39,388 nt of DNA from an uncultured Pseudoclavibacter sp. Its GTDB lineage: Bacteria > Actinomycetota > Actinomycetes > Actinomycetales > Microbacteriaceae. Position 1 is the first letter of the stretch. Each line of letters begins with the position of its first letter. A program made the translations under genes and the position numbers. A model generated the notes under the pieces. The model did no database searches. It was not told the DNA's origin and was given only the letters and a program-made list of their open reading frames with translations. The DNA lies in NCBI GenBank assembly GCA_946221025.1, contig CAMIMS010000014.1, positions 1 to 39,388 on the forward strand. Direction: 5' to 3'. This document shows, piece by piece, positions 31,708-39,388 of this stretch.

Positions 31708-31733
31708 AGCCTAGTGCCACGCCCATCTAGTGT
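31708..31733. promoter_or_regulatory. Divergent promoters of dtxR/ideR and serC
   Basis: Minus strand: TAGGCT (31713-31708) would give a leader of about 20 nt containing the AGGAGGT site of the repressor gene. Plus strand: TAGTGT (31728-31733), six bases, ATG 31740, a leaderless serC mRNA. Confidence 0.5.
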
Positions 31734-31739
31734 TGGGGC

Positions 31740-32849
31740 ATGCAGCCTCTTCCACCGGACCTTGTTCCTTCCGATGGCCGGTTCGGATGCGGACCGGCAC
31801 TCGTGCGCCGTGAACAGGCCAATCACGTCGCGGCGTCCTGGCAGTCCATTCTCGGCACCTCGCACCGCCAGGCTCCCGTTCGCGGCCTCGTGCAGCGGGT
31901 GCGTGAGGGGTTCGCCGAGTTTCTCCGCGCCCCCGACGGGTACGAGATCGTTCTCGGCAACGGTGGCTCGACGGCCTTTTGGGATGCGGCGGCGTTCGGA
32001 CTGATCGAAACGCGCGCACAGATGGCGGTGTTCGGCGAGTTTGGCGGCAAGTTCGCGCGCGCCGCGTCGGCTCCGTGGCTTCAGGCGCCGGATGTGCGCG
32101 AGGTTCCGGCCGGCCAGACCGTCGCCTGCGAAGAAGCCGCGGGCATTGACGTGTACGCCTACCCGCAAAACGAGACGTCGACCGGTGCCGCGCTCGCGGT
32201 GAGCCGAGTCGGCGCTTCGCCCGCACTGACGGTGGTGGATGCAACGAGCGCGGCCGGCGGCATGCGCGTGGACCTCAGCGAAACCGATGCCTATTACTTT
32301 GCGGGGCAAAAGAACTTCGGCGCCGACGGAGGCATCTGGTGGGCGGCCCTCTCCCCCGCCGCGATCGAGCGGATCGAGCGGATCAGCGCATCCGGCCGAT
32401 ACATTCCTGAGTTTCTGTCGCTGAAAACGGCCATCGACAACTCGCGCAAAGAGCAGACGCTGAACACGCCCGCGCTGTCGACCCTGTTGCTGCTCGATGC
32501 TCAGCTTGAGTGGCTGAACGACAACGGCGGGATGGAGTGGGCTGCGGCACGCACTGAGACCTCATCCGGAGCCATCTACGAGTGGGCCGAGCGAAGCGAC
32601 TACGCGACTCCGTTCGTGCGCGATGCGGCTGACCGCTCCCCGGTCGTCGCCACGATCGATCTGGATGAGCGCATCGATGCACGCGCGGTCAGCGCGGCGC
32701 TTCGAGAGAACGGCATCGTCGACACGGAGCCGTACCGGAAGCTCGGTCGAAACCAACTGCGCATCGCGACATTCGTGAACATCGAGCCGGAGGACGCGCG
32801 CACGCTCACCCGCGCAATCGATTGGATCGTCGAGCGACTCGAACGCTAG
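31740..32849 (+). CDS. serC: Phosphoserine aminotransferase
   Basis: A 369-aa PLP enzyme that makes 3-phosphoserine from 3-phosphohydroxypyruvate and glutamate in serine synthesis. The N-terminus has RFGCGPALVR and LGTSHRQAPVRGLV, the PLP-binding Lys is in YYFAGQKNFGADGG, and the C-terminus has LGRNQLRIATFVNIEPEDA, typical of actinobacterial SerC. The start is ATG 31740 at leaderless distance from TAGTGT. It is divergent from the iron repressor gene and converges on the DUF3027 gene three bases away. Confidence 0.93.
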   Translation: MQPLPPDLVPSDGRFGCGPALVRREQANHVAASWQSILGTSHRQAPVRGLVQRVREGFAEFLRAPDGYEIVLGNGGSTAFWDAAAFGLIETRAQMAVFGEFGGKFARAASAPWLQAPDVREVPAGQTVACEEAAGIDVYAYPQNETSTGAALAVSRVGASPALTVVDATSAAGGMRVDLSETDAYYFAGQKNFGADGGIWWAALSPAAIERIERISASGRYIPEFLSLKTAIDNSRKEQTLNTPALSTLLLLDAQLEWLNDNGGMEWAAARTETSSGAIYEWAERSDYATPFVRDAADRSPVVATIDLDERIDARAVSAALRENGIVDTEPYRKLGRNQLRIATFVNIEPEDARTLTRAIDWIVERLER

Positions 32850-32852
32850 GCG

Positions 32853-33695
32853 CTACTCGTCCTCGACGGCGTCTTCCGCTTCGCGGTCGTTACTCGGATT
32901 CTCCGCGTCGGCGGTTGCGGCAGACTGCGTTTCTTCCTCGGGAGCGTGCTGAGCATCGCCCTCGGCAACCGAGACGCGGCGGCGGGTGCGGCGACGGCGG
33001 CGCGTGCCTTCGATTCGGCGCACTTCGCGCATCGTTTGCCGGGGAGCAGTTGCTTCCCCGTCGGCATTCACGCCATCGGATGCGGTGTCAGCGTCCTCGT
33101 CTGTGGCACGGGCCGAAGCTTCGGCCTCTGCTGCCAGCGCCGCCTCGTACTCGGCGAGCCGCTCTGCCCACGGTCGCCAGGCCGGCGCGAGGATCGCGCC
33201 GTGACCGGGAACGAGCCCCACTTCGAGCACGCTCGGGCGCTTCTCATCGACCAACTGCACGAGCGTCGCCGTCCACACCCATCCGGGATAGCTGATTCGC
33301 ATGCACGAGAAACGAATCGTGTAAACGCCCTCGCCCTCATCGCGCACATCAATGGGCGCGCCGATGTCGCCCTTCGGGGCGATCTCCTCGAGCGCTTCGC
33401 GAGCAATCGCGATGGGCGAGCCGGGCTGCTCGTCCTGAACATCGAGATCGGTGGGCACCGCAAGGGCCGGCGTGCCGATGAGTGAGCCGGGCCTCTCGTC
33501 GACTTCGGTGCGTTGCTCGGTCGATGCGTCAGAACCCCTCGCCCCGGCATCGGGTGACTCGCCCGCGCCAACGCGTTGCTCATCCTGCTCTGACGTTTCG
33601 TCGACGTCACCGTCGATGTCGAGCTTGTGCGCATCCAGACCGGCCGGGCCGAAGAACTTCGTGCCGACCTCGCGCTTGAGTGCTGTGCTAGGCAT
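32853..33695 (-). CDS. DUF3027 family protein
   Basis: A 280-aa cytoplasmic protein. The central part (IRFSCMRISYPGWVWTATLV ... EVGLVPGHGAILAPAWRPWA) is diagnostic for the actinobacterial family DUF3027, of unknown function. It is flanked by a disordered acidic N-terminal part and a C-terminal tail with an Arg cluster (RRIEGTRRRRRTRRRVSV) that suggests nucleic-acid contact. The ATG overlaps the stop of the cold-shock gene (ATGCCTAG); an in-frame ATG at 33704 is also possible. Coupling to a cold-shock-domain protein is conserved in related genomes as far as I recall. Confidence 0.8.
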   Translation of the reverse strand: MPSTALKREVGTKFFGPAGLDAHKLDIDGDVDETSEQDEQRVGAGESPDAGARGSDASTEQRTEVDERPGSLIGTPALAVPTDLDVQDEQPGSPIAIAREALEEIAPKGDIGAPIDVRDEGEGVYTIRFSCMRISYPGWVWTATLVQLVDEKRPSVLEVGLVPGHGAILAPAWRPWAERLAEYEAALAAEAEASARATDEDADTASDGVNADGEATAPRQTMREVRRIEGTRRRRRTRRRVSVAEGDAQHAPEEETQSAATADAENPSNDREAEDAVEDE

Positions 33696-34071
33696 CGAGA
33701 TCATCCGCGACGCGGCGGAGCATCATCGCGATCTTCGCGCCCTGCTCCTTGTCCGGGTAGCGGCCACGACGAAGCTGACCGCCAACTCGGTCGAGGAGCT
33801 TCACGAGGTCCTCCACGATCACGGCCATGTCATCGGCGGGCTTGCGCTTCATGCGCACGACGCTCGGCGGCGCTTCGAGCAGGCGCACCGAGAGCGCCTG
33901 CGCGCCGCGGCGGCCGTCAGCAACGCCGTACTCGAGCCGCGTGCCGGTGCGCACCGTCTGCACGCCCTCGGGAAGGGCCGTTCGGTGCAGGTACACCTCG
34001 ATCCCGTCATCGCCCTGGATGAACCCGAAGCCCTTTTCTTCGTCGTAAAACTTCACCTTGCCGGTCGGCAT
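33688..34071 (-). CDS. Cold-shock-domain protein with C-terminal extension
   Basis: A 127-aa protein. Residues 1-65 form a cold-shock domain with RNP1 KGFGFI and a variant RNP2 VYLH in place of VFVH, expected to bind single-stranded RNA or DNA. A C-terminal extension of about 60 residues (VIVEDLVKLLDRVGGQLRRG) is predicted helical, so it is longer than classical CspA proteins (about 67-70 aa). GAGGAGA precedes ATG 34071. It is translationally coupled to DUF3027. Confidence 0.9.
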   Translation of the reverse strand: MPTGKVKFYDEEKGFGFIQGDDGIEVYLHRTALPEGVQTVRTGTRLEYGVADGRRGAQALSVRLLEAPPSVVRMKRKPADDMAVIVEDLVKLLDRVGGQLRRGRYPDKEQGAKIAMMLRRVADDLDA

Positions 34072-34179
34072 GTCATCTCTCCTCGGGTGCGGATACGCCG
34101 CATCGCCTCATTAACGCCCTATTCGCGCCGTCATCGCGCGCGGCTGCGGCGCAGCGGTTTTCCCGCGCTGACACGCAGC

Positions 34180-34197
34180 ATGTTCGGGAACATTCTA
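34180..34197 (-). promoter_or_regulatory. -10 box and palindrome before the cold-shock gene
   Basis: ATGTTC-GG-GAACAT (34180-34193) is a perfect palindrome overlapping a minus-strand TAGAAT (34197-34192). The leader to ATG 34071 is about 110 nt, consistent with cold-shock genes, which often have long leaders. A bound protein would block this promoter. Confidence 0.45.
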
Positions 34198-34238
34198 CGA
34201 GCCGAGCGGTAGCGCTTTGGTCCAGTTCGCGTGCCGCG

Positions 34239-34244
34239 TAGACT
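34239..34244 (+). promoter_or_regulatory. Leaderless-type -10 box for the small membrane protein gene
   Basis: TAGACT, six bases, then GTG 34251; a TTGGTC sequence lies 16 bases upstream (34217-34222). Confidence 0.5.
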
Positions 34245-34250
34245 GCCGCG

Positions 34251-34583
34251 GTGGCCCCCAACACGCACGCGGTACCGCCGACTCGGCGCCGCTCATCCGT
34301 TGATCTCGCGCTCGGCGTGATTGCGTTCGCATCGGCGATCCTCGGACTCATCGCATTCATCGCCGTGATCGCCGCGACAACAGCCGGCCTTCCGGCAGCG
34401 CAGTGGTCGACGCCCCTCTGGATCATCATCATGACGACCGCCTACTGGGGTCTTCCCATCTGCCTCGCCGCGGTCATCGCGCTCGTGATTCGCAAAGCCG
34501 TCATGTCGCGCAACGCCAACCGCGCGCGCACCGCATCCGCGCCCGACCAGGCGCCCGAACACACCGGTGCCGCCACGTCGTGA
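34251..34583 (+). CDS. Small two-helix membrane protein
   Basis: A 110-aa protein with two or three hydrophobic segments (LALGVIAFASAILGLIAFIAVIAA, about 19-43; LWIIIMTTAYWGLPICLAAV, about 56-80) and a basic/polar C-terminal tail. Family not recognised. GTG 34251 lies at leaderless distance from TAGACT. The stop overlaps the GTG of the XPB-associated gene by four bases, so the two are co-translated. Confidence 0.7.
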   Translation: MAPNTHAVPPTRRRSSVDLALGVIAFASAILGLIAFIAVIAATTAGLPAAQWSTPLWIIIMTTAYWGLPICLAAVIALVIRKAVMSRNANRARTASAPDQAPEHTGAATS

Positions 34584-36301
34584 CCGAGGCGGTGACACGG
34601 GGCGCAAGCCTCATGGCGCTGTGCGCTTGGCTGCGGGAGCTGGCAGCGGATGAACTCGCCCGCCTACTCATGGCCCGCCGCGTGCCCGCGCGGGGCATCA
34701 GCGACCTCGTCGATCTGGCTGACGTGCTGCTCAGCGACGAATCGATTGAACGCGCGGTTGACACGCTGGGATGGCGGTGGGCGCACCGAGTTCACGCGGG
34801 AGACAACGCGGCGCTTCGCGAAGCGATCGATCTTGCTCTCGCGCTGCCCGGCGAGAACGGGCAGGTCGCGCTCATCCCCGAGGTCGCGCGCGAGGTTCAG
34901 CGCGTTGTCGAGGCGGACCCGCTCATGAGCGAGCCGGGCACGAAGCAGGGGTCGACGAACGAGCTCCCCGAAGGGTCCACCCAGGCGGCATCCGACTACG
35001 CCGTGAGTGCCGATGCGGCCTACCGCGGCACCGTGCTCGTGACAGAACTCATCGATCACCTCGGCCGCGCATCCCATCCCGGACGAATCGGCCGGTGCGG
35101 GCCACAGCTTTCTGGCGGTGAATCGCGCCGCCTCGCGAGCACGCTCGAAAGCGACGCGGATGAGATCAGCGCGCTCGTGGCGCTGGCCGCTCAGGCGCGC
35201 CTGGTCGCCGTCACCGCCGACACGCTGCGACCGACCGATGAGGGCATGCGCTGGCGCACCGAAGCGTCGCTCACGCGCTGGGGCACCCTCGCACAAACCT
35301 GGCTCGACGCGCTCGGTGTTCACGGACACCTCGATCTGCACGAGGCAGATGCCCGCATGCGCCGCACGGGAGAGCGGCTCGGCCTCACCGAACCGGGGAC
35401 GGCGACCGCAACGCCCCTTGGCGAACTGGTGCTTCAGGACCGATTCGATGAGGCAGAACAGGCGCTACGCGAGCGCTTTCCCGCATCCGTGAACCAGATC
35501 TACATCCAGCCCGACGCGGGCATCATGGCCCCGGGCCCCCTGCGTGAAGATCTTGACCTCACGGTGCGTCGCGTCGCTGAACCGCTTCGAGATTCGATCG
35601 TGTCGAGCTATCGGCTCACCAGGCGGTCGATTCACGGTGCGCTCATGTCGGGCATGGATGCCGATGGGATCGAAGCGCTGCTCTCACAGATCACGATCGG
35701 TGAGGTCGCGCAGCCGGTTCGCTACCTCATCGATGACGTGGACGACCGGTTCGGTCAGATTCGCGTGCAGCCGGTGCCGGGCGATGAACCCGGATCGATC
35801 GTGACCGTGCGAAACACCCTCGCCCGCGACACGGTGCTCGCTGACCGGCGGCTCGCTCCCCTCGCGCTCGCGCCGATTTCTGACACACAGATGCGTTCGC
35901 GCGTGAGCGCACCGACCGTGCAGGAGTCGCTGCTCGAGGCCGGCCACCTCCCGGCCCTCGACGACGAGCGGGGCAACCCCGCTCGAATCGACCCCATCAC
36001 GACCGCCCCCGAATACGTGCCTGAACCCCCACCCGCGGCAATTGCGCGGGCGGAGCGGCTGCTCGATGACCCCTCGGGTGCGATCGAGCAGGATGGGAAC
36101 GGGATGCTCCGCCGGAAGCTGGAAATCGCCCGACGCAACCGCGCGCCCGTTCGCCTGGTCTTCGATGTTCACGGGCAGATGCACGAAACGGTGCTGGTTC
36201 CCGTCAGCGTTTCTGGTCCGCGACTTCGCGGGCGCTCCCCCGATGCCGACGTCGAGCGCACGATTCCACTCGACGCGATCGTTGAGGTCATCGCTTCCTA
36301 G
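34580..36301 (+). CDS. XPB/Ssl2-associated helicase C-terminal-domain protein
   Basis: A 573-aa protein that is not itself a helicase (no Walker A) but belongs to the actinobacterial helicase-associated family (XPB/Ssl2-like C-terminal domain) found next to XPB helicase genes. Visible features are winged-helix-like segments (LCAWLRELAADELARLLMAR), the stretch IYIQPDAGIMAPGPL typical of the family, and a C-terminal small beta domain (RAPVRLVFDVHGQMHETVLV ... TIPLDAIVEVIAS), resembling a WYL-type fold. GTG 34580 overlaps the upstream stop; ATG 34613 is a possible later start. Confidence 0.82.
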   Translation: MTEAVTRGASLMALCAWLRELAADELARLLMARRVPARGISDLVDLADVLLSDESIERAVDTLGWRWAHRVHAGDNAALREAIDLALALPGENGQVALIPEVAREVQRVVEADPLMSEPGTKQGSTNELPEGSTQAASDYAVSADAAYRGTVLVTELIDHLGRASHPGRIGRCGPQLSGGESRRLASTLESDADEISALVALAAQARLVAVTADTLRPTDEGMRWRTEASLTRWGTLAQTWLDALGVHGHLDLHEADARMRRTGERLGLTEPGTATATPLGELVLQDRFDEAEQALRERFPASVNQIYIQPDAGIMAPGPLREDLDLTVRRVAEPLRDSIVSSYRLTRRSIHGALMSGMDADGIEALLSQITIGEVAQPVRYLIDDVDDRFGQIRVQPVPGDEPGSIVTVRNTLARDTVLADRRLAPLALAPISDTQMRSRVSAPTVQESLLEAGHLPALDDERGNPARIDPITTAPEYVPEPPPAAIARAERLLDDPSGAIEQDGNGMLRRKLEIARRNRAPVRLVFDVHGQMHETVLVPVSVSGPRLRGRSPDADVERTIPLDAIVEVIAS

Positions 36302-36399
36302 TCGCCCTCCGTACCTCTATATATAGGAGCGTGTCGCGGCCGCGTCGATGTTGTCACGCCCCCAGCGAACGCGGTGCCCTCGAGTCTGAACTCGATTGC

Positions 36400-36405
36400 T
36401 ACCCT
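36400..36405 (+). promoter_or_regulatory. -10 box for the XPB helicase gene
   Basis: TACCCT, eight bases, then ATG 36414, giving a leaderless or nearly leaderless mRNA. The 112-base gap before it also contains CTATATATAG (36317-36326), strikingly AT-rich for this genome. Confidence 0.4.
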
Positions 36406-36413
36406 CATCGCCT

Positions 36414-38078
36414 ATGTCTGACGGCCCGCTGATTGTTCAGAGCGACCGAACGGTGCTGCTCGAGGTCGCTCATCCCGATGCCCAGAGCGCCCGTCACGCC
36501 CTCGGGGTGTTTGCCGAGCTTGAGCGAGCGCCCGAGCACATGCACACGTACCGCCTCACGCGCCTGGGGCTGTGGAACGCTCGCGCGGCAGGCCACACCG
36601 CCGATGAGATCATCTCGACGCTCGGCCAGTACGCGAAGTTCCCCATCCCGGCCGCGGTCGAAACGGATGTGCGCGAAACCCTCGGACGCTATGGCCGGTT
36701 GGTCATCACCCGCGACGATGACGGCCTTGTGCTTGAGTCACCGGACGCGTCTGTGCTGCAGCAGGTCGCCGGCAATAAGAAGGTCACGGACCTTCTCGAG
36801 AGCGCTCCCGAGGCGATCCCGGATGGACCGGGGCTTCGGGTGCGCGTGCGCGACTGGGCTCGCGGTGAGCTAAAGCAGCAACTCCTCAAGCTCGGATGGC
36901 CAGCCGAAGATACGGCCGGGTATACGCCAGGCACCCCCCATCCGATGCAGCTGGATGAGGATGGCTGGCAACTGCGCGACTACCAGCGCGACGCGGTCGA
37001 GCATTTTCTGGCCGACGGTTCCGGTGTCGTGGTGCTGCCCTGCGGCGCGGGAAAGACGATCGTGGGCGCGGCCGCGATGACGAGGGTTGCCGCGACAACC
37101 CTCATCCTCGTGACGAACACGGTTTCGGCCCGGCAGTGGCGGGCCGAACTGCTTCGCCGCACGAGCCTGACCGAGGATGAGATTGGCGAGTACTCGGGCG
37201 AGGTGAAGGAGATCAAGCCGGTCACCATCGCGACCTACCAAATCCTCACCTCGCGAAAGAAGGGCGAGTACCAGCACCTGTCATTGCTGGACGCGCTCGA
37301 CTGGGGTCTGATCGTCTACGACGAAGTGCATCTGCTGCCAGCGCCCGTGTTCAAGCTCACCGCCGAGCTGCAGGCTCGCCGACGCCTGGGCCTCACGGCG
37401 ACCCTCGTGCGCGAAGACGGCCGGGAAGGCGATGTGTTCTCACTCATCGGCCCGAAGCGCTACGACGCGCCGTGGAAAGACATCGAGGCGCAGGGGTTCA
37501 TTTCACCGGCCGCGTGTTTCGAGGTTCGCGTTGACCTGCCACCGGATGCGCGCATCGAATACGCCGCCGCGAACGATGAGGACCGCTACCGGCTGGCTGC
37601 CACCGCGCCGGTGAAGCTCGACGTCGTGCGTTCTCTCATCTCGCGCCACGAGGGGGAACGCATCCTCGTGATCGGCCAGTACCTCGACCAACTTGAGTGC
37701 CTGGCTGACGCCCTCGGCGCACCGGCGCTGACCGGGCAGACCGCGGTGGCCGAGCGGGAGCGGCTGTACCAGGCGTTCCGAGACGGTAGCGAACCGATTC
37801 TCGTGGTGTCGAAGGTCGCGAACTTCTCGGTCGACCTGCCGGATGCGTCGGTCGCGATTCAGGTTTCAGGCTCCTTCGGGTCGCGTCAAGAAGAAGCGCA
37901 GCGCCTCGGGCGACTGCTCCGGCCCTCGGAACACGCGGCCCAGGCGTCGTTCTATACGGTCATCACTCGCGACACCGTCGAGCAGGATTTCGCGCAGAAC
38001 CGGCAGCGGTTCCTCGCAGAGCAGGGGTACGCGTACGAAATTCTCGACGCGACGCATGTGCTCGGCACCCACGCCTAG
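36414..38078 (+). CDS. DNA repair helicase XPB (SF2)
   Basis: A 554-aa 3'-5' DNA helicase of the bacterial XPB group. Motifs: Walker A LPCGAGKTI (208-216), DEVH box (303-306), LTAT (327-330), the XPB-specific RED motif in LVREDGRE (333-335), and motif VI QRLGRLLRP. The N-terminal DUF/damage-recognition-like region (1-170) is retained. Archaeal and bacterial XPB are linked to DNA repair or transcription-coupled remodelling; the actinobacterial role is less clear. It sits downstream of its associated protein, which supports a shared function. Confidence 0.93.
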   Translation: MSDGPLIVQSDRTVLLEVAHPDAQSARHALGVFAELERAPEHMHTYRLTRLGLWNARAAGHTADEIISTLGQYAKFPIPAAVETDVRETLGRYGRLVITRDDDGLVLESPDASVLQQVAGNKKVTDLLESAPEAIPDGPGLRVRVRDWARGELKQQLLKLGWPAEDTAGYTPGTPHPMQLDEDGWQLRDYQRDAVEHFLADGSGVVVLPCGAGKTIVGAAAMTRVAATTLILVTNTVSARQWRAELLRRTSLTEDEIGEYSGEVKEIKPVTIATYQILTSRKKGEYQHLSLLDALDWGLIVYDEVHLLPAPVFKLTAELQARRRLGLTATLVREDGREGDVFSLIGPKRYDAPWKDIEAQGFISPAACFEVRVDLPPDARIEYAAANDEDRYRLAATAPVKLDVVRSLISRHEGERILVIGQYLDQLECLADALGAPALTGQTAVAERERLYQAFRDGSEPILVVSKVANFSVDLPDASVAIQVSGSFGSRQEEAQRLGRLLRPSEHAAQASFYTVITRDTVEQDFAQNRQRFLAEQGYAYEILDATHVLGTHA

Positions 38079-38189
38079 GCACGATCGCCATCTCCGCCCG
38101 TCGTCACCGGGCTGTTCCTCCAGCTACGGCCCTCGGACACCACGACTAGCCGCAACGTTGAGACGCGCCGATATTTCCCGCGTCGAGGG

Positions 38190-38510
38190 TCACTCGGACT
38201 CGCGGTGCTCCACCACCCGCGGAGATTGTTGCGTCGATGAGTCAGGCAGCAGGCGGGCGGCGAAGACCGGGCCACGGCGCGCGGATGGATCCTCGGGCAC
38301 CGCGATGCCCTCGACCACCAGCAGATGGCGATCATTGAGACGAATTGCTTCCCCGAAGGGCGCGCTCACATCGCGCAGCGGCGCATTGCCGTCGTGAAGC
38401 CAAACGCGAATGCCACCACCAAAGTCTTCGAGATCTTCAACGACACCGACCGATACACCATCGATGGTCGGGCAACTGCCTTGGATCAGCGGAAATGGTT
38501 CTGGTTCCAT
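38190..38510 (-). CDS. Small protein, possible immunity or accessory factor
   Basis: A 106-aa protein with no signal peptide, predicted mostly beta (VSVGVVEDLEDFGGGIRVWL, GEAIRLNDRHLLVVEGI). Family not recognised with confidence; the pattern faintly resembles DUF6406-type small proteins. ATG 38510 has AAGGA six bases upstream; TTG 38513 adds one residue. It is the last of three minus-strand genes that begin with the calpain-like protein, 49 bases after the preceding gene. The interval 38079-38189 shows nothing. Confidence 0.6.
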   Translation of the reverse strand: MEPEPFPLIQGSCPTIDGVSVGVVEDLEDFGGGIRVWLHDGNAPLRDVSAPFGEAIRLNDRHLLVVEGIAVPEDPSARRGPVFAARLLPDSSTQQSPRVVEHRESE

Positions 38511-38559
38511 CAACGTTCCTTCTCCGTAATGCTTCTCGAATGCGTGGTCGCGCGTTGAT

Positions 38560-38958
38560 CTAAGCTTTCACGAGCACGACGAGCGATGCTGAGCCGCTGC
38601 CGTCCCAACCGCATGACGCCTGCGATACGAACAATTCATACTGGTCGAACGCGACGGTGTCGCCCACCTTGACAGTGAAACTCCTGGACTCGCCATCCGG
38701 CACCCTGTCAAGCACAACATCGGCGACCGGAGTGCGATTCTCACATCGAACATCCGCGACCCCCATGCGAAGGCCCAGATCATCGAGCACAGCGACCGTC
38801 CCCAGATCGGTCGAGAGCGTTCCGCGGGTTTGCGCAGGAGGCTCCGCCCGCTGCGAGCACGTGCGCGACCACGCAAATAGGCCACCGACAGCGATCACCG
38901 CGGCTCCCGCGACCGCGACCAATACCACGGCGAGTGCGCGCCGCTTCCCGATCTCCAT
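38560..38958 (-). CDS. Membrane-anchored small protein, possible immunity factor
   Basis: A 132-aa protein with one N-terminal membrane segment (ALAVVLVAVAGAAVIAVGGLF, about 8-28) and an outer beta-rich domain with three Cys (SRTCSQ, DVRCEN, QASCGW). The part VLDRVPDGESRSFTVKVGDT followed by FDQYELFVSQ resembles the beta pattern of DUF6406-like proteins, tentatively. ATG 38958 has GGGAG upstream. It lies 37 bases after the calpain-like gene, so it is probably co-transcribed with it. An outward-facing anchored protein behind a secreted toxin is a common immunity layout, but this is inference. Confidence 0.6.
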   Translation of the reverse strand: MEIGKRRALAVVLVAVAGAAVIAVGGLFAWSRTCSQRAEPPAQTRGTLSTDLGTVAVLDDLGLRMGVADVRCENRTPVADVVLDRVPDGESRSFTVKVGDTVAFDQYELFVSQASCGWDGSGSASLVVLVKA

Positions 38959-38995
38959 GATGATTCACTCCCTTTTCGTTCAACGAAACGACGCG

Positions 38996-39388
38996 CTACG
39001 GCTTAACCGATGACACGTCCTCGAAGTAGTCGCCGATGCGGTCCTTGGGGATGACGAGCTCCCCCCTTTCAAGGGGCTGGCCCGTGTCAGGATGTTGCCC
39101 GGGCGCAACTTCAGGCCCGTTCAGACCTTCGGCTCTATTGATGCCCCACGGGTTATAAACAATGATGTCACCATTCTCGGTCACACCCGTCACGGTGTAC
39201 GCGTGATTCTTCACGATCGGTGACCCGTCGGGCTGTCTTCCCGTACCGAGAACAACTGCTTCACCGTTGTTGAAGCGCTCCGCGATGTATTCGGCGTCGC
39301 CTCGCTCACCAATACCGAGGAACGGGTTCGTGCTCACCTTCTTGGCGTCCTTACCTGTGAGGGCCTCAAGCCCCTGGTCACCCCACCC
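38996..39388 (-). CDS. Calpain-like cysteine protease domain, N-terminus beyond the window
   Basis: The C-terminal 130 codons of a longer protein; the frame is open through the right edge (GWGDQGLEALTGKDAKKV continues upstream of a GTG at 39337). The segments LEALTGK, NHAYTVTG and IIVYNPWG match the region around the catalytic His and Asn of calpain (C2) cysteine proteases; the catalytic Cys would lie outside the window. Bacterial calpain-like domains often end polymorphic toxins or surface proteins. Two small genes follow directly. Whether this is a toxin cannot be told without the N-terminus. Confidence 0.65.
   Translation of the reverse strand, partial: GWGDQGLEALTGKDAKKVSTNPFLGIGERGDAEYIAERFNNGEAVVLGTGRQPDGSPIVKNHAYTVTGVTENGDIIVYNPWGINRAEGLNGPEVAPGQHPDTGQPLERGELVIPKDRIGDYFEDVSSVKP

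Noticed and set aside
34180..34193. LexA SOS box
   Set aside because: The actinobacterial box is GAAC-N4-GTTC; here the half-sites are in reverse order (GTTC-GG-GAAC).

Overview
The window is high-GC, gene-dense DNA that reads as the chromosome of an actinobacterium, most likely a Microbacteriaceae-type Micrococcales. Supporting signs are a SepX/GlpR-type membrane protein, a DtxR/IdeR regulator, DUF3027, a bacterial XPB helicase with its partner, a helicase-nuclease ending in an MTES_1575-like domain, and many leaderless promoters (a TAnnnT box 6-8 nt before an ATG or GTG).

Layout. 1-5.9 kb: a truncated Pro/Thr-rich membrane protein, then sepX, a RimJ-type acetyltransferase and galU on the minus strand, divergent from 5-formyltetrahydrofolate cyclo-ligase, an FmdB-type zinc ribbon and mscL. 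5.9-11.5 kb: a minus-strand operon of a giant helicase-nuclease with degenerate ATPase motifs, a 62-aa overlapping ORF and an MFS transporter. 11.6-13.6 kb: tRNA-Arg(CCT), a single-pass membrane protein and an aldo/keto reductase. 13.7-18.3 kb: an AIM24 protein, then an ABC transporter with a DesK/DesR-like two-component system. 18.3-20.7 kb: a HerA-like ATPase divergent from an SRPBCC protein.

20.7-27.1 kb is an accessory island. It begins with a decayed IS5-family transposase, then carries three 22-bp direct repeats, a 27-codon ORF (ending SYCPR) with a good ribosome-binding site, a 16-bp perfect hairpin, a YcaO-domain protein, an MFS transporter and a DUF2087 regulator. A convergent oligopeptidase B-like serine peptidase follows. 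This looks like an uncharacterised YcaO-dependent RiPP (ribosomally made, modified peptide) cluster with precursor, modifying enzyme, exporter, regulator and protease. None of its genes uses the leaderless promoter seen elsewhere in the window.

27.2-38.1 kb returns to housekeeping genes: an HNH nuclease; M23 and NlpC/P60 wall hydrolases that share the same non-catalytic region and the same promoter (GTGACA-17-TACTnT overlaid on 11-bp-spaced GTnAC repeats, resembling an MtrA-type operator); dtxR/ideR divergent from serC; DUF3027 and a cold-shock-domain protein; a small membrane protein, an XPB-associated protein and XPB helicase. 38.1-39.4 kb: the C-terminal end of a calpain-like protease, possibly a polymorphic toxin, followed by two small genes that may be its immunity or accessory proteins.

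All calls come from reading motifs and gene order; no database search was possible.
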